Below, piece by piece: positions 1 through 12,218 of a DNA stretch of 64,000 nt. Numbering within the stretch: the stretch's first letter is position 1; each line of letters opens with the position of its first letter. The DNA is taken from assembly GCF_042675965.1 (NCBI RefSeq), contig NZ_JBHTKJ010000001.1, forward strand, positions 179,875 to 243,874. The letters run 5' to 3'. Source of the stretch: Virgibacillus_R byunsanensis (GTDB lineage Bacteria; Bacillota; Bacilli; Bacillales; Amphibacillaceae). The notes beneath the pieces were generated by a model, which ran no database searches, had not been told where the DNA came from, and worked only from the letters and a program-made list of their open reading frames with translations. The position numbers and the translations under genes are program-made.

Positions 1-60
1 ATTTATTTGGAAGATTGATTATATTTAGGAAACATATCTGTAGAAAAGAAGGGTTGCACC

Positions 61-966
61 ATGCAGCAAAATCAGGAAAAGTTAGGAATTTTATATATAA
101 CCGGTGCCTACTTAATGTGGGGATTTTTGCCGATGTACTGGAAACTTGTTCAAGATGTTGGAGCTGGCGAAATTTTGGCGCACCGCATTGTTTGGTCATT
201 TGTCTTTATGCTGGTAATTGTTTTGATTTTACGGAAATGGCCAGCTTTTATTAAAGAATGCAAAGTAATTATAAAAGATAAGAAAAAGCTTATCGGTATT
301 ACCGTAGCCTCGATTATGATCAGTGTGAACTGGATTACATTTATATGGGCAGTGAACAGTGATCATGTCATACAGGCAAGCCTTGGTTATTATATTAATC
401 CACTTGTGAGTATTTTACTTGGGATCGTTGTATTAAAGGAAACATTAACAAGAAGGCAATTATTCTCTATTATATTAGCAGGAATTGGCGTCATTTACCT
501 TACTATTAGCTTTGGTGTATTCCCTTGGGTATCATTATTGCTCGCTTTTAGTTTCGCCATATATGGATTGCTGAAAAAAATGGTTGATATCGGAGCAATG
601 TTTGGGTTAACGATCGAAACAATGATTGTAACACCACTTGCAGCAATTTATTTATTTTCAATACCTGATGGTTCATTATCTTGGAACTCCCTCTTCTCCA
701 CTACTAGTCTATTATTACTTGGAGCTGGGGTAGCAACTGCAATCCCCCTTTTATCGTTTGCTAATGGTGCTAAAAGAATTCCACTATCTATGGTTGGTTT
801 TCTCCAATATTTTGCACCTACAATTATGTTAATCTTAGGGGTCTTCCTTTACGGCGAGACATTCTCACAAGCACATTTGATCTCGTTTGTATTAATATGG
901 ATTGCTTTAATTATTTATATGGGTTCAGCATATCATCGACCAATCAGACAAAGAAAAAGAATTTAA
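61..966 (+). CDS. rarD: RarD-type EamA/DMT family permease
   Basis: A 301-residue integral membrane protein of the drug/metabolite transporter superfamily, RarD branch. About ten hydrophobic segments fill the whole length in two EamA-like halves, and the start 'GILYITGAYLMWGFLPMYWK' is typical of RarD proteins. The ATG follows a GAAGGG-like ribosome-binding site. RarD was first named for chloramphenicol sensitivity, but the natural substrate is unknown, so a substrate should not be inferred. The gene stands alone and is followed by the promoter and S-box leader of metY. Family assignment is firm; function beyond 'permease' is not. Confidence 0.9.
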   Translation: MQQNQEKLGILYITGAYLMWGFLPMYWKLVQDVGAGEILAHRIVWSFVFMLVIVLILRKWPAFIKECKVIIKDKKKLIGITVASIMISVNWITFIWAVNSDHVIQASLGYYINPLVSILLGIVVLKETLTRRQLFSIILAGIGVIYLTISFGVFPWVSLLLAFSFAIYGLLKKMVDIGAMFGLTIETMIVTPLAAIYLFSIPDGSLSWNSLFSTTSLLLLGAGVATAIPLLSFANGAKRIPLSMVGFLQYFAPTIMLILGVFLYGETFSQAHLISFVLIWIALIIYMGSAYHRPIRQRKRI

Positions 967-984
967 TTTATTTTCTAAAAACGG

Positions 985-1014
985 TTGACGAACAAACGAC
1001 TTTTCTTATATAAT
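985..1014 (+). promoter_or_regulatory. Sigma-A promoter of the metY-metX unit
   Basis: TTGACG at 985-990 and TATAAT at 1009-1014 are separated by 18 bases, a near-consensus vegetative promoter. It ends about 26 bases before the first stem of the S-box aptamer, where the leader RNA should begin. Confidence 0.8.
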
Positions 1015-1040
1015 GCTTAATAACTTAATATTAGTTAAAT

Positions 1041-1203
1041 CTCTTATCAAGAGTGGCGGAGGGAATAGGCCCTGCGAAGCCCGGCAACCTAAAGTAATGT
1101 ATACATTGCTTTGAAAGGTGCTAAATCCTACAGATCACATTATGATCTGGAAGATAAGAGGAGGAACCGTTACATACGCCCTCTTCTTAGGAAGAGGGCT
1201 TTT
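1041..1203 (+). promoter_or_regulatory. SAM-I (S-box) riboswitch with intrinsic terminator
   Basis: The P1 stem is perfect: CTCTTATC at 1041-1048 pairs with GATAAGAG at 1153-1160. Inside are S-box hallmarks: AGAGTGGCGGAGGGA, GGCCC, GAAGCCCGGCAACC and the 'GGTGCTAAATCC' block. An expression-platform terminator follows at 1178-1203, GCCCTCTTC and GAAGAGGGC around a TTAG loop, then a short U tract. In this class SAM binding favours the terminator and shuts off methionine genes, which fits metY-metX downstream. The aptamer is certain from sequence; the OFF-switch behaviour is established for the class. Confidence 0.97.
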
Positions 1204-1274
1204 AAATTCTCCTCTTCCTCCAGACTTGAACAAAAGCGTACGTCCTATACGTCGCTGATTCTGTCATTCAATAG

Positions 1275-3086
<1,812 letters not shown>

Positions 3087-3111
3087 TAGAGTTGAAAAGG
3101 AGCGGATTTTC

Positions 3112-4167
3112 ATGGTACACATGTTGACAAAAACACCTATTATAAATGACATATCATTTGGTCCGCTCCAGTTAGATTCTGGAGAGACAATTGATAAGGT
3201 GACATTACGTTATGAAATTGCCGGACCAAAGTCTGCACCAGTAGTATTAGTATGCCACGCATTAACAGGCAATCACCATACAATTGGAACAGATAGTAGT
3301 CCTGGTTGGTGGAGTGGGCTAATTGGTCGGAAGAAGTATATCGACACCGAACGCTTTCAAGTTATTACTTTTAATGTGCTTGGAGGGTGTGACGGTTCAA
3401 CTGGACCCGCTTCTATTAATCCAGCAACTGATGAACCTTATCGCACATCATTTCCAAACATTACGATTCGTGACATGGTGCGCGCACAATTTATGGCACT
3501 ACAAAAACTAGAAATCAGTAGATTAGCAGCAGTTACAGGAGGATCCCTTGGAGGTATGCAAGTACTTGAATGGGGCCTCTTATACCCTGCTTTTGTAGAT
3601 AAGTTGATTGTCCTTGCTGCAACACCTACATTCTCTGATTATGGTATAGCGTTTAACCATATTGCAGCTTCCTCCATAAAAGCAGACCCAAATTGGAATA
3701 AGGGGAATTACGATTCCAATCATTCATTGAAAGGTTTAGAATTAGCTCGGATGATTGGCATGGTAACCTATCGTAGTTCAGCATTATTCAATAAGCGTTT
3801 TGATCGAGAGAAAAAGGGCAAAACGTATGATGTAACATCTTATCTAGATTATCAAGGAGAAAAATTAACACACCGCTTTGATCCAAATAGTTATCTTTAC
3901 CTATTAGAAGCGATGAATAATCACGATGTTAGTTTCCATCGAAGTGAATGGAAAAAGGCTATTCAAAACATACAATGTCCCGTGCTAGCAATCAGCTATG
4001 AAAAGGACCTTGTCTATGAACCTCCCATTATAAACGAATTAGCAGAGGCAATACCAAATAGCACCTATTACCATATCCACACTGATTTTGGCCATGACGG
4101 CTTTCTAACTGAGTTTCATAAATGGGGAAACATTGTTTTTGATTTCCTAAACGAATCCCAAAGCTGA
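3112..4167 (+). CDS. metX: Homoserine O-acetyltransferase
   Basis: Alpha/beta-hydrolase-fold acyltransferase of 351 residues that activates L-homoserine for direct sulfhydrylation by MetY. The nucleophile is Ser145 in GGSLGGMQ; the acid and base are probably Asp in YEKDLVYEPP and His in DFGHDGFL near the C terminus. An AAAAGGAGCGG site precedes the ATG at 3112; a second ATG at 3121 is possible. The gene is 25 bases behind metY, so both share the S-box leader. Some family members use succinyl-CoA, and that cannot be excluded from sequence alone. Confidence 0.94.
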   Translation: MVHMLTKTPIINDISFGPLQLDSGETIDKVTLRYEIAGPKSAPVVLVCHALTGNHHTIGTDSSPGWWSGLIGRKKYIDTERFQVITFNVLGGCDGSTGPASINPATDEPYRTSFPNITIRDMVRAQFMALQKLEISRLAAVTGGSLGGMQVLEWGLLYPAFVDKLIVLAATPTFSDYGIAFNHIAASSIKADPNWNKGNYDSNHSLKGLELARMIGMVTYRSSALFNKRFDREKKGKTYDVTSYLDYQGEKLTHRFDPNSYLYLLEAMNNHDVSFHRSEWKKAIQNIQCPVLAISYEKDLVYEPPIINELAEAIPNSTYYHIHTDFGHDGFLTEFHKWGNIVFDFLNESQS

Positions 4168-4242
4168 TTAAGAAGCATAATAGTAGAAAAAAGCGTTTAA
4201 GCAATACTATATTGGGGTAAAAGTAAATAATACTATATATTC

Positions 4243-4270
4243 ATTCGCCTGAGTGTTTAGGCGAATTTTT
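4243..4270 (+). terminator. Terminator of the metY-metX unit
   Basis: ATTCGCCT at 4243-4250 pairs with AGGCGAAT at 4259-4266 around an 8-base loop, followed by TTTTTAT. It lies about 75 bases after metX. Confidence 0.75.
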
Positions 4271-4318
4271 ATTTGTTAATACTTAATAGTAAGTATTATA
4301 CTGTTTGTTGTTATAAGA

Positions 4319-4466
4319 TTAGAAAACTTGGCGTTCGTTAAAGGGAATCTTAGTAAGCGAACTTTGCTTTCTTAGATTCCCTTATGCTCTGGAGTGCAAG
4401 TCTTTATGGCGAATGACCTAGTTGCACTTATGCAGATAAGAAAGTTTTATACTTTCTTATCTGCTA
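4319..4466 (+). repeat. Hairpin repeat family, copy A (full length)
   Basis: A 148-bp intergenic copy that starts TTAGAAAACTTGGC and ends in a long stem, GCAGATAAGAAAG with CTTTCTTATCTGC. It contains an optional inner hairpin (AAGGGAATCTTAG with CTTAGATTCCCTT) and an outer stem, AGTGCAA with TTGCACT. Full-length relatives are at 10947 and 21408; shorter ones at 7152, 7963, 10362, 58815 and, reversed, 31379. Confidence 0.92.
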
Positions 4467-4570
4467 GAATAGAATAGGAGTTTAATTTACTTATGAATTA
4501 CCTATACAAAATTAGGCATTTTATAAATAAATGCCATATAATATAATAAATCAGCTTAGGTGTGGTTTGC

Positions 4571-5467
4571 ATGAATAAACGAAGATTAGTGTTAGCTGTA
4601 ATTCTGCTATTACTGGGGGCAGGTATTTTTTTCATCGTCGATATATGGAACGAAAAGGATCAAGTAACCATTGATAACCCCTCTCTTCAACAGGAGAGTG
4701 AAGAAGAAACCCATACTACAGAGGATGAGGACACAGAAGAACAAAAAATAGAAGAGGATACGGATAATTCCCCTTTAACAACCCAATTCAAGGATGTTAT
4801 TACAGAAGCGGTACAGGGTACTATTGACTTTTTCACTAATAAAGAAACACGTGTAGTCGCTATTGGTGACTCCTTAACACAAGGAGTCGGGGATGAAACT
4901 GGTGAAGGTGGATATATTGGTATTCTAGATAACACGATCAATAAAAATAAGCAGCTTGTGAGATTTGACAATTTTGGTAAGCGTGGCAACCGCTCTGATC
5001 AACTTTTGAAACGTATAGAAGATCCGGAAATATCTACTTCTATAGCAGAAGCAGATATTGTCTTACTAACAGTTGGTGCAAATGATATTATGAAAGTGGT
5101 TAAGGAAAACTTTACTAATCTATCATTCCAAGATTTTGTTCAGGAACGCATAGCATATGAAGAAAGGTTAGAGGAGATTATATCAACGGTAGAGTCTATA
5201 AATGGTAATGCTGATGTGTATTTATTAGGATTCTATAATCCATTTGAACAGTATTTTGACGATATTGAGGAGCTTGGTATTATTGTTGAGGACTGGAACA
5301 GAACTGGTGAAGCAGTTGCTAGCAATCATGAGAATTTAACATTTATACCAACAGTAGATTTATTTACAAATACAGATGAAAATGTATTTGCTGAAGATAA
5401 ATTCCACCCAAATTACAATGGATATCAACGAATTGCTAAGCGTGTATTAGAATATGTAACCCAATAG
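4571..5467 (+). CDS. ypmR: Membrane-anchored SGNH/GDSL hydrolase, YpmR type
   Basis: GDSL-family esterase-like protein of 298 residues. An N-terminal hydrophobic segment (residues 5-23) anchors or exports it, followed by a very acidic linker to about residue 60. The catalytic core shows block I VVAIGDSLTQGVG, the GxND block VGANDIM and the DxxH block DKFHPNYNGY, so Ser, Asp and His are all present. ATG 4571 is preferred over GTG 4562 because AGGTGTGG sits 5-8 bases ahead of it. ypmS follows 14 bases downstream, the same pair order as in B. subtilis. The substrate is unknown. Confidence 0.9.
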   Translation: MNKRRLVLAVILLLLGAGIFFIVDIWNEKDQVTIDNPSLQQESEEETHTTEDEDTEEQKIEEDTDNSPLTTQFKDVITEAVQGTIDFFTNKETRVVAIGDSLTQGVGDETGEGGYIGILDNTINKNKQLVRFDNFGKRGNRSDQLLKRIEDPEISTSIAEADIVLLTVGANDIMKVVKENFTNLSFQDFVQERIAYEERLEEIISTVESINGNADVYLLGFYNPFEQYFDDIEELGIIVEDWNRTGEAVASNHENLTFIPTVDLFTNTDENVFAEDKFHPNYNGYQRIAKRVLEYVTQ

Positions 5468-5481
5468 GAAAGGTGAACTCC

Positions 5482-6111
5482 ATGCCTGAACAAAAAACGT
5501 TAAAAAACACTAAATGGAAGCGGCTATTTTATAGTTTATTTATTTTTAATATCGTTATTTTTTTAACACTATTCACATTAATCTTTTGGCCTGTTCCTGA
5601 ATCAGAATATCCTTCGATTGATACACAACAATTAGAAGCAGGATCAGAATTTACTGTACGAACAACGAAAAAAAATCTAAACGAACTAGTTAATGCATAT
5701 ATCGATAAGCTGTTAAAAAATACGAACCATAGCTATGAAATATCCCTTGAGGAAGATGTTCATTTGATTGGGGAATTACCTGTTTTTTCATCCACTGTAC
5801 CTCTTTCTGTACATTTTGAGCCTCTCGTTCAGGAAAATGGTAATGTTATTCTTAAACAAAGGTCTATTTCAATAGGATTGTTAGAACTTCCCAATCGGAA
5901 AATAATGGAATATATGGATAAGTACTTACCAATGCCTGAATGGGTTACCGTAAACCCAAAAGAGGAAGAAATTTATGTTGCCGTTACCGAAATGAATATT
6001 CGTAGTAATTTTGAAGTTCAAGTTCAGTATATTGATTTAGTAGCTAATAACATTGCAATAAAAATAAGAGTACCGTATAGAACACTGGGAATTGATTTAG
6101 AACAAAATTAG
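5482..6111 (+). CDS. ypmS: YpmS-like single-pass membrane protein (DUF2140)
   Basis: A 209-residue protein with one N-terminal membrane helix (residues about 14-37) and an extracellular remainder, matching the YpmS/DUF2140 family in length and layout. AGGAAAGGTG precedes ATG 5482; an in-frame GTG at 5473 lies inside that ribosome site and is unlikely. It is paired with ypmR and probably co-transcribed. The function of the family is not established; a surface role alongside the YpmR hydrolase is inference from the conserved pairing. Confidence 0.85.
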   Translation: MPEQKTLKNTKWKRLFYSLFIFNIVIFLTLFTLIFWPVPESEYPSIDTQQLEAGSEFTVRTTKKNLNELVNAYIDKLLKNTNHSYEISLEEDVHLIGELPVFSSTVPLSVHFEPLVQENGNVILKQRSISIGLLELPNRKIMEYMDKYLPMPEWVTVNPKEEEIYVAVTEMNIRSNFEVQVQYIDLVANNIAIKIRVPYRTLGIDLEQN

Positions 6112-6115
6112 TCTT

Positions 6116-6146
6116 AGGAAGCGTCATATGTTACGCTTCCTTTTAT
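6116..6146. terminator. Bidirectional terminator between ypmS and the WYL regulator
   Basis: AGGAAGCGT at 6116-6124 pairs with ACGCTTCCT at 6133-6141, then TTTT. The convergent regulator gene ends at 6143, so the hairpin can serve both strands. Confidence 0.75.
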
Positions 6147-7129
6147 TTTTCTTGATATACTTCATTCATTTGATTAATTTTCTCTTTCATCTTATCCACT
6201 AAATGTTCAGGTGATAGAACCTTTGCTTGGTTCCCCCAGGTTAATATCCAGTTTATTAACCCATCTGATAATTTAGCTTTCGTCGTTAACACAAAGTAGT
6301 CATCATCCACCTGCTTCATATCTGCTTCCTGCCCAAACCGATCAAGTACGACATTTACCAGATTGATATGAAAGCGAACTTTTATCCATATTTCCTCACC
6401 TGCAAACATGTGAAAGCTCTGGTTAACATAGTCCTGTAACTGAAAATCCCCTTTTTTGAAAGGTGTATCATTCACTTCAATATTTCGAATGCGATCAAGA
6501 CGATAATGACGCATTTCATTTGTTTCCTGAAACCGGCCAATAAGATAGTAATAATCATTTTGCCAAATCAAGGCATATGGTTCTACATAATATCGATCCC
6601 CCTTGCGATGATATTCAAACTGCTTGTCCACATTAAATTTACCATATTGATAGGTAAGGACTTTTGACTCTGAAATAGCTCGGTGTACACAATCAATATT
6701 TAGTTTTACCAGTTCATAATCGATATTGGCTGATTGACTAAATAGAATGGGCTCTGGCAACGTTTTAGCAATGGATTTACTTGTTAACTGCTTTACTTTA
6801 TTGATCAACTTCTTCTTTTCATTCGTCGTAATAAAACGAGCAGACAAAATAGCATCAATGATTAAGCGTAATTGATACGTTTCAAATAATCTTGCCTGAT
6901 GACTAAACAATGTTTTTCCAAATTTGCCTGTATTCCGTACAATTTCAAAGTCGGTTTCATCCAATATTGCTAGATCCCGTTTAATTGTTCTACTATCAAA
7001 TGTCATATCATCTGTTAAAAGGCGCAACTTTTCACTAAGCTCTTGAAGGTCCAGTTCGTTATATTCATCGGTTTCGTTAAATAATATTTCTTTGATTTTT
7101 AGTAAACGATAATTGCTCCCTCGTTCCAT
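6143..7129 (-). CDS. WYL-domain transcriptional regulator
   Basis: A 328-residue one-component regulator. Residues about 1-65 form a winged helix-turn-helix (MTFDSRTIKRDLAILDET resembles the recognition helix of the YafY/DeoR-like HTH). Residues about 150-235 are a WYL domain with the conserved aromatic and Arg positions (YYVEPYALIWQNDYYYLIGR, MRHYRLDRI). The C terminus resembles the WCX extension. WYL domains sense nucleic-acid or nucleotide ligands in studied cases. No target gene is obvious here, since its neighbours are ypmS (convergent) and a hydrolase gene. Confidence 0.85.
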   Translation of the reverse strand: MERGSNYRLLKIKEILFNETDEYNELDLQELSEKLRLLTDDMTFDSRTIKRDLAILDETDFEIVRNTGKFGKTLFSHQARLFETYQLRLIIDAILSARFITTNEKKKLINKVKQLTSKSIAKTLPEPILFSQSANIDYELVKLNIDCVHRAISESKVLTYQYGKFNVDKQFEYHRKGDRYYVEPYALIWQNDYYYLIGRFQETNEMRHYRLDRIRNIEVNDTPFKKGDFQLQDYVNQSFHMFAGEEIWIKVRFHINLVNVVLDRFGQEADMKQVDDDYFVLTTKAKLSDGLINWILTWGNQAKVLSPEHLVDKMKEKINQMNEVYQEK

Positions 7130-7151
7130 CTTTCCATACCTCCTAGTTAAC

Positions 7152-7256
7152 TAGAAAACTCAACTGTTCGTTAAAGGGATTCTTAGTAAGCGTATTTTGC
7201 TTTCTTAGAATCCTTTATGCTTTGGAGTGCAAGCCATAGTTGACTTATCTACTAAA
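7152..7256 (+). repeat. Hairpin repeat family, copy B (3' part deleted)
   Basis: It matches copy A from TAGAAAACT through the inner hairpin module (AAAGGGATTCTTAG, CTTAGAATCCTTTATG) to GGAGTGCAAGCC. It then jumps to the very end (CTTATCTACTAAAA), so the terminal stem is lost. Confidence 0.8.
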
Positions 7257-7291
7257 AAAAGAACCCTCTACTACTAGAGTAAGGTTCTTTT
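7257..7291 (-). terminator. Terminator after the NlpC/P60-like gene
   Basis: AAAAGAACC and GGTTCTTTT arms flank a 16-base loop just below the stop codon at 7291-7293. On the minus strand the stem is followed by a run of U. Confidence 0.75.
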
Positions 7292-7923
7292 CATCGGATG
7301 ACAAATCGTTTTACTTTTTTAGATAATAATAATAGATATGATTTCTTAGGTATAGATGATGTTTCACCTTTTATCAACTTACGCCCAGCCTTCAGCGCTA
7401 CTTGTTGGTAATTACCTAGCTTACCTTGATATATGAGTTGTAAATTATCATGTTTACGAATATCACCAGGTGTTAAAAAGTAGGTTGGTTTCCCAAATTG
7501 AAATGCGTCTACATCTTGTAATATCGTTCCAACAAACTGTGAGCAAAACATAGCGTTTTCACGGTTGATTTCAACTTGCAACAACACAGCGATTAATCCA
7601 ATAAAATTATATTTAAAATTATCTTTTTGCTGTTCAATCTCTTTTATATGACTCATCACAGCATCCACATCGGAATCAGATACTTGGCATGCATAGACAG
7701 CACAATCTGAATTCTTCAGAAAATCACTACGTATATCCTCTTTAACAAATCCACCTATAAAAGGATTCCTAGGCTTCTTTCGACCGAAACTGTATACTTC
7801 CTGTAAATCACGATCAAAAGAAATAGAAACATGATTTAATGGTTGCCTTGTCGCAAAGTTGATCGCCCGAGATAAGTATGTCCCAGTATCTGTAAAGAGA
7901 AAATAAATTGTTGTCTCCCCCAC
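7291..7923 (-). CDS. Permuted NlpC/P60 (YiiX/YycO-like) hydrolase
   Basis: Likely a circularly permuted papain-fold hydrolase of 210 residues. His lies early (NHVSISFD, about residue 30) and Cys lies late (AMFCSQFVG), the order seen in YiiX/YebB/YycO-like proteins. No signal peptide is visible, so a cytoplasmic role or non-classical location is possible. The start is taken as GTG 7923, with AAGGGGG 6 bases ahead; an in-frame ATG at 7950 lacks a site. Substrates of this family vary (amides, lipids, peptides) and cannot be assigned here. Confidence 0.7.
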   Translation of the reverse strand: MGETTIYFLFTDTGTYLSRAINFATRQPLNHVSISFDRDLQEVYSFGRKKPRNPFIGGFVKEDIRSDFLKNSDCAVYACQVSDSDVDAVMSHIKEIEQQKDNFKYNFIGLIAVLLQVEINRENAMFCSQFVGTILQDVDAFQFGKPTYFLTPGDIRKHDNLQLIYQGKLGNYQQVALKAGRKLIKGETSSIPKKSYLLLLSKKVKRFVIR

Positions 7924-7962
7924 GTACTTCCCCCTTCCACACCACAGCATAACTTGATCATT

Positions 7963-8054
7963 ATTAGAAAACTTGGCATTCGTTAAGCCTTTATAGCGAA
8001 TGGCCTAGTTGCACTTATGCAGATAAAGAAGTTTTATACTTTCTTACCTGCTTA
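7963..8054 (+). repeat. Hairpin repeat family, copy C (short form)
   Basis: A 92-bp copy, TTAGAAAACTTGGCATTCG to CTTACCTGC, that lacks exactly the inner hairpin module of the full-length form. It keeps GGCATTCG with CGAATGGCC, and the terminal stem around TTTTATA. Confidence 0.88.
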
Positions 8055-8188
8055 AAAATAGTTATTCATCAATTGTTACATATTTTTCTAAAAAAATATA
8101 GTACTTTTTCTAATATATAAGATATTATATGCCCTTCATAAAACTTTACCTATAATTACCTATTTGCACAAGCATACTTTGTTAATAA

Positions 8189-9925
<1,737 letters not shown>

Positions 9926-9994
9926 ACAAATAAACGTTCCCTCAAAAGATTAAGGGTTCAGTTGCCTATCGCAAACATTATAAATGTAAAATAA

Positions 9995-10034
9995 AATGCC
10001 CATCAATTTGCATGCTAACTTGATGGGCATTTTT
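9995..10034 (+). terminator. Terminator of ykpA
   Basis: AATGCCCATCAA at 9995-10006 pairs perfectly with TTGATGGGCATT at 10020-10031, then TTTT. Confidence 0.85.
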
Positions 10035-10211
10035 GTTGGTATAATTGTATTTACTGTTTAAAATCCATATAATTATAGTGTAATTTGTTCCCCGATTTGT
10101 TAGGTGAAAGGCTTTTAAACATCTGTATTGAAGGTAGATATATACATATTTTGAAGGGGATTAGAATATTAAAAAAGGCATAAGTGGTGTGAAACACTTC
10201 ACTATTAAATA

Positions 10212-10604
10212 AAAAACCTGATTTCATTCCACACGATGGTTTTGTTGAGTGGAAACTTATTCCTGGTTGTTGGTTACAAGTAGCAGAAGGTAGTCTTACT
10301 GAAGGTAATGCACCATTATGTTTAGGTGTTACAAATATTGAATCTGAAAGAGAAGGACTTATTAGAAAACTTGGCTTAACGCCAATCCTTAGTTGCACTT
10401 ATGCAGAAAAGAAAGTTTTATACTTTCTTTTCTGCTAAAAAACATAAAATAGATAGCTTTGAAATACACTCAAGACCAGATAGTTCCAGTTAAAGTGGGA
10501 CTTTCACTGACCCTTGGGGAAATCGTCTTAGATTTTTTGAATACTTGGATAAGACTGAATTACAAGAACGGATAAAAACTATTATAGGAAAAGTGGAAGT
10601 TTAA
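10212..10604 (+). pseudogene. Broken VOC/glyoxalase-family gene interrupted by a hairpin repeat
   Basis: Two coding fragments are recognisable. The first (10212-10363) reads KPDFIPHDGFVEWKLIPGCW and on to LCLGVTNIESEREGL. The second (about 10442-10604) reads KIDSFEIHSRPD, then TFTDPWGNRLRFFEYLDKTE, and ends VEV-stop. Together they follow the usual C-terminal half of a vicinal-oxygen-chelate protein, with the DPWGN block near the end. Copy D of the hairpin repeat separates them, and the second fragment also has an in-frame stop or frameshift before TFTDPWGN. No intact N terminus was found. Specific substrate cannot be given. Confidence 0.75.
10362..10439 (+). repeat. Hairpin repeat family, copy D (short, inside a pseudogene)
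   Basis: A 78-bp copy, ATTAGAAAACTTGGC to TTTTCTGCTAAAA. The terminal stem is GCAGAAAAGAAAG with CTTTCTTTTCTGC: both arms differ from copy A at the matching position, so pairing is kept. It sits within the VOC reading frame. Confidence 0.88.
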
Positions 10605-10616
10605 TTTATAACGGGT

Positions 10617-10924
10617 GCGATTGCTCAAGAGGACAATCGCTTCTTGAGTAAACGAGGCAGATAATAGACGAACAAATTTCATCCGGACTCCAGTGCCCTT
10701 ATTTGTGTGAAAAACAGTGAATTCTAAGGTCAAGCGGACTCAGGGGATCTTATTACATGAAAAATAGTCTATAACTCCTGGAACTGTTACAAATAAGGTC
10801 CACTCAGTCCGACAACAGCGATAATTATACATAATGAAAGGAAATAAGGTCCAATGAGTCCGCAAAAAAGATAGGCTGTCCTATGATCAAGCAGTGTAAT
10901 TTCTATTTAAGTAAAGCTTTAGTT
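10617..10924 (+). repeat. 308-bp dispersed repeat, copy 1
   Basis: A non-coding segment with a highly similar copy in the opposite orientation at 46225-46531. It opens with a hairpin-forming GCGATTG...CAATCGC and closes near TAAAGCTTTA. In between are four related blocks built on CGGACTC or GGACTGA next to CTTATTT. No open frame of note is present. Confidence 0.9.
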
Positions 10925-10946
10925 CAATAAGAGTTAAATTTAAGTA

Positions 10947-11096
10947 TTAGAAAACTTAGCACTCGTTAAAGGGATTCTTGGTAAGCGTACTTTGCTTTCT
11001 TAGAATCCCTTATGCTTTGGAGTGCAAGCCTTTATGGTGAATGACCTAGTTGCACTTATGCAAATAAGAAAGTTTTTATACTTTCTTATCTGCTAA
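10947..11096 (+). repeat. Hairpin repeat family, copy E (full length)
   Basis: A 150-bp full-length copy, TTAGAAAACTTAGC to CTTATCTGCTAA, with the inner hairpin GGGATTCTTGG/CTTAGAATCCC, the AGTGCAA/TTGCACT stem and the terminal stem. It starts 22 bases after the 308-bp repeat. Confidence 0.92.
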
Positions 11097-11097
11097 G

Positions 11098-11128
11098 AAA
11101 AATCTCAGTTCAGTGAAATGAGATTTTT
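11098..11128 (-). terminator. Probable terminator downstream of tdh
   Basis: AAAAATCTCA at 11098-11107 pairs with TGAGATTTTT at 11119-11128, giving U runs on both strands. It lies about 100 bases past the tdh stop codon. Confidence 0.6.
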
Positions 11129-11226
11129 AATTACAAATACCACTACAATTACGCTTCGAATAATTTTGCAAATTTAGGTACATTTTATAGTGTGATTTCG
11201 AGTTTTGCCGTAGGTATCAGAACCCA

Positions 11227-12189
11227 TTACTCAAGGGAACATTTTTTTAATTCTTTTGCAGTTATTTTTTCTAGCATTTCTTTTGTCATTTTAGCAATAT
11301 CATACTCCACTTTGAAATCCCATTCTTTTTTTGCAGCTGAAGAATCAATACTATTCGGCCAACTTTCAGCAATTTTTTGTCGGATTGGGTCTACATCATA
11401 TGACATTTTAAATTCAGGAATGTGCTTCTGGATCTCATACATAAAATCCTCTGGTGCTGCTGATATTGCTGATATATTAAATGCATTTCGATGTTCTAGC
11501 CTACTAGAATCAGCTTCCATTAACTGTATAATTGCATTTACTGCATCAGGCATGTACATCATATCCATGTACGTATTTTCGGCAATATATGACGTGTATG
11601 CTTTATTTTTAATAGCTTTATAATAAATTTCTACAGCATAATCTGTTGTACCCCCACCCGGTGGAGTTAAATATGAAATTAGTCCAGGGTAACGCACTCC
11701 ACGCGTGTCAACTCCAAAACGGTGATAGTAATAATCACAAAGTAATTCTCCTGCAACCTTATTTACACCATACATTGTTGTTGGGCGTTGAATCGTGTCT
11801 TGTGGTGTATTATCCTTTGGTGTCAATGGACCGAATGCACCAATCGAGCTAGGTGTGAAGAATTGCAACTCAAGCTCTCTGGCAACTTCAAGTCCATTTA
11901 CTAGTCCACCCATATTTAAGTCCCATGCTTTTTTCGGCATTGCTTCTGCTTTTGCAGATAATAAAGCCGCTAAATGCATGATTGTATCAACCTCGTATTT
12001 CTTAGCGATTTCAAACATTTCATCTGCATTTGTAACATCTAATACTTCAAATGGACCTTTTTCCATTTCTGCTTGATTAGATCTGATATCTGAACCAATT
12101 ATATTTGAGGCTCCATATCGTTCGCGCAATGTTGTGACAAGCTCTGAGCCGATTTGACCAAGAGCTCCGGTGACAAGAATCTTCTTCAT
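11227..12189 (-). CDS. tdh: L-threonine 3-dehydrogenase, short-chain (SDR) type
   Basis: NAD-dependent oxidation of L-threonine to 2-amino-3-ketobutyrate. The 320-residue protein is an extended SDR: dinucleotide motif GALGQIGSE at residues 8-16, and catalytic Tyr-x3-Lys in [10 protein letters not shown]. It is therefore unrelated in fold to the zinc-dependent medium-chain Tdh of E. coli. It follows kbl by 29 bases on the same strand, and the pair gives the two-step threonine-to-glycine route. The product is unstable, which fits tight coupling to Kbl. The function rests on homology plus gene pairing. Confidence 0.9.
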   Translation of the reverse strand: MKKILVTGALGQIGSELVTTLRERYGASNIIGSDIRSNQAEMEKGPFEVLDVTNADEMFEIAKKYEVDTIMHLAALLSAKAEAMPKKAWDLNMGGLVNGLEVARELELQFFTPSSIGAFGPLTPKDNTPQDTIQRPTTMYGVNKVAGELLCDYYYHRFGVDTRGVRYPGLISYLTPPGGGTTDYAVEIYYKAIKNKAYTSYIAENTYMDMMYMPDAVNAIIQLMEADSSRLEHRNAFNISAISAAPEDFMYEIQKHIPEFKMSYDVDPIRQKIAESWPNSIDSSAAKKEWDFKVEYDIAKMTKEMLEKITAKELKKCSLE

Positions 12190-12218
12190 AGTTTACCCCC
12201 AAAATTGATTATCAACTG

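Noticed and set aside
10051..10398. 115-codon frame on the minus strand
   Set aside because: It is antisense to the VOC pseudogene, whose plus-strand translation matches a known family; no ribosome site.
11192..11623. 143-codon plus-strand frame
   Set aside because: It lies antisense to tdh, which has clear SDR motifs.
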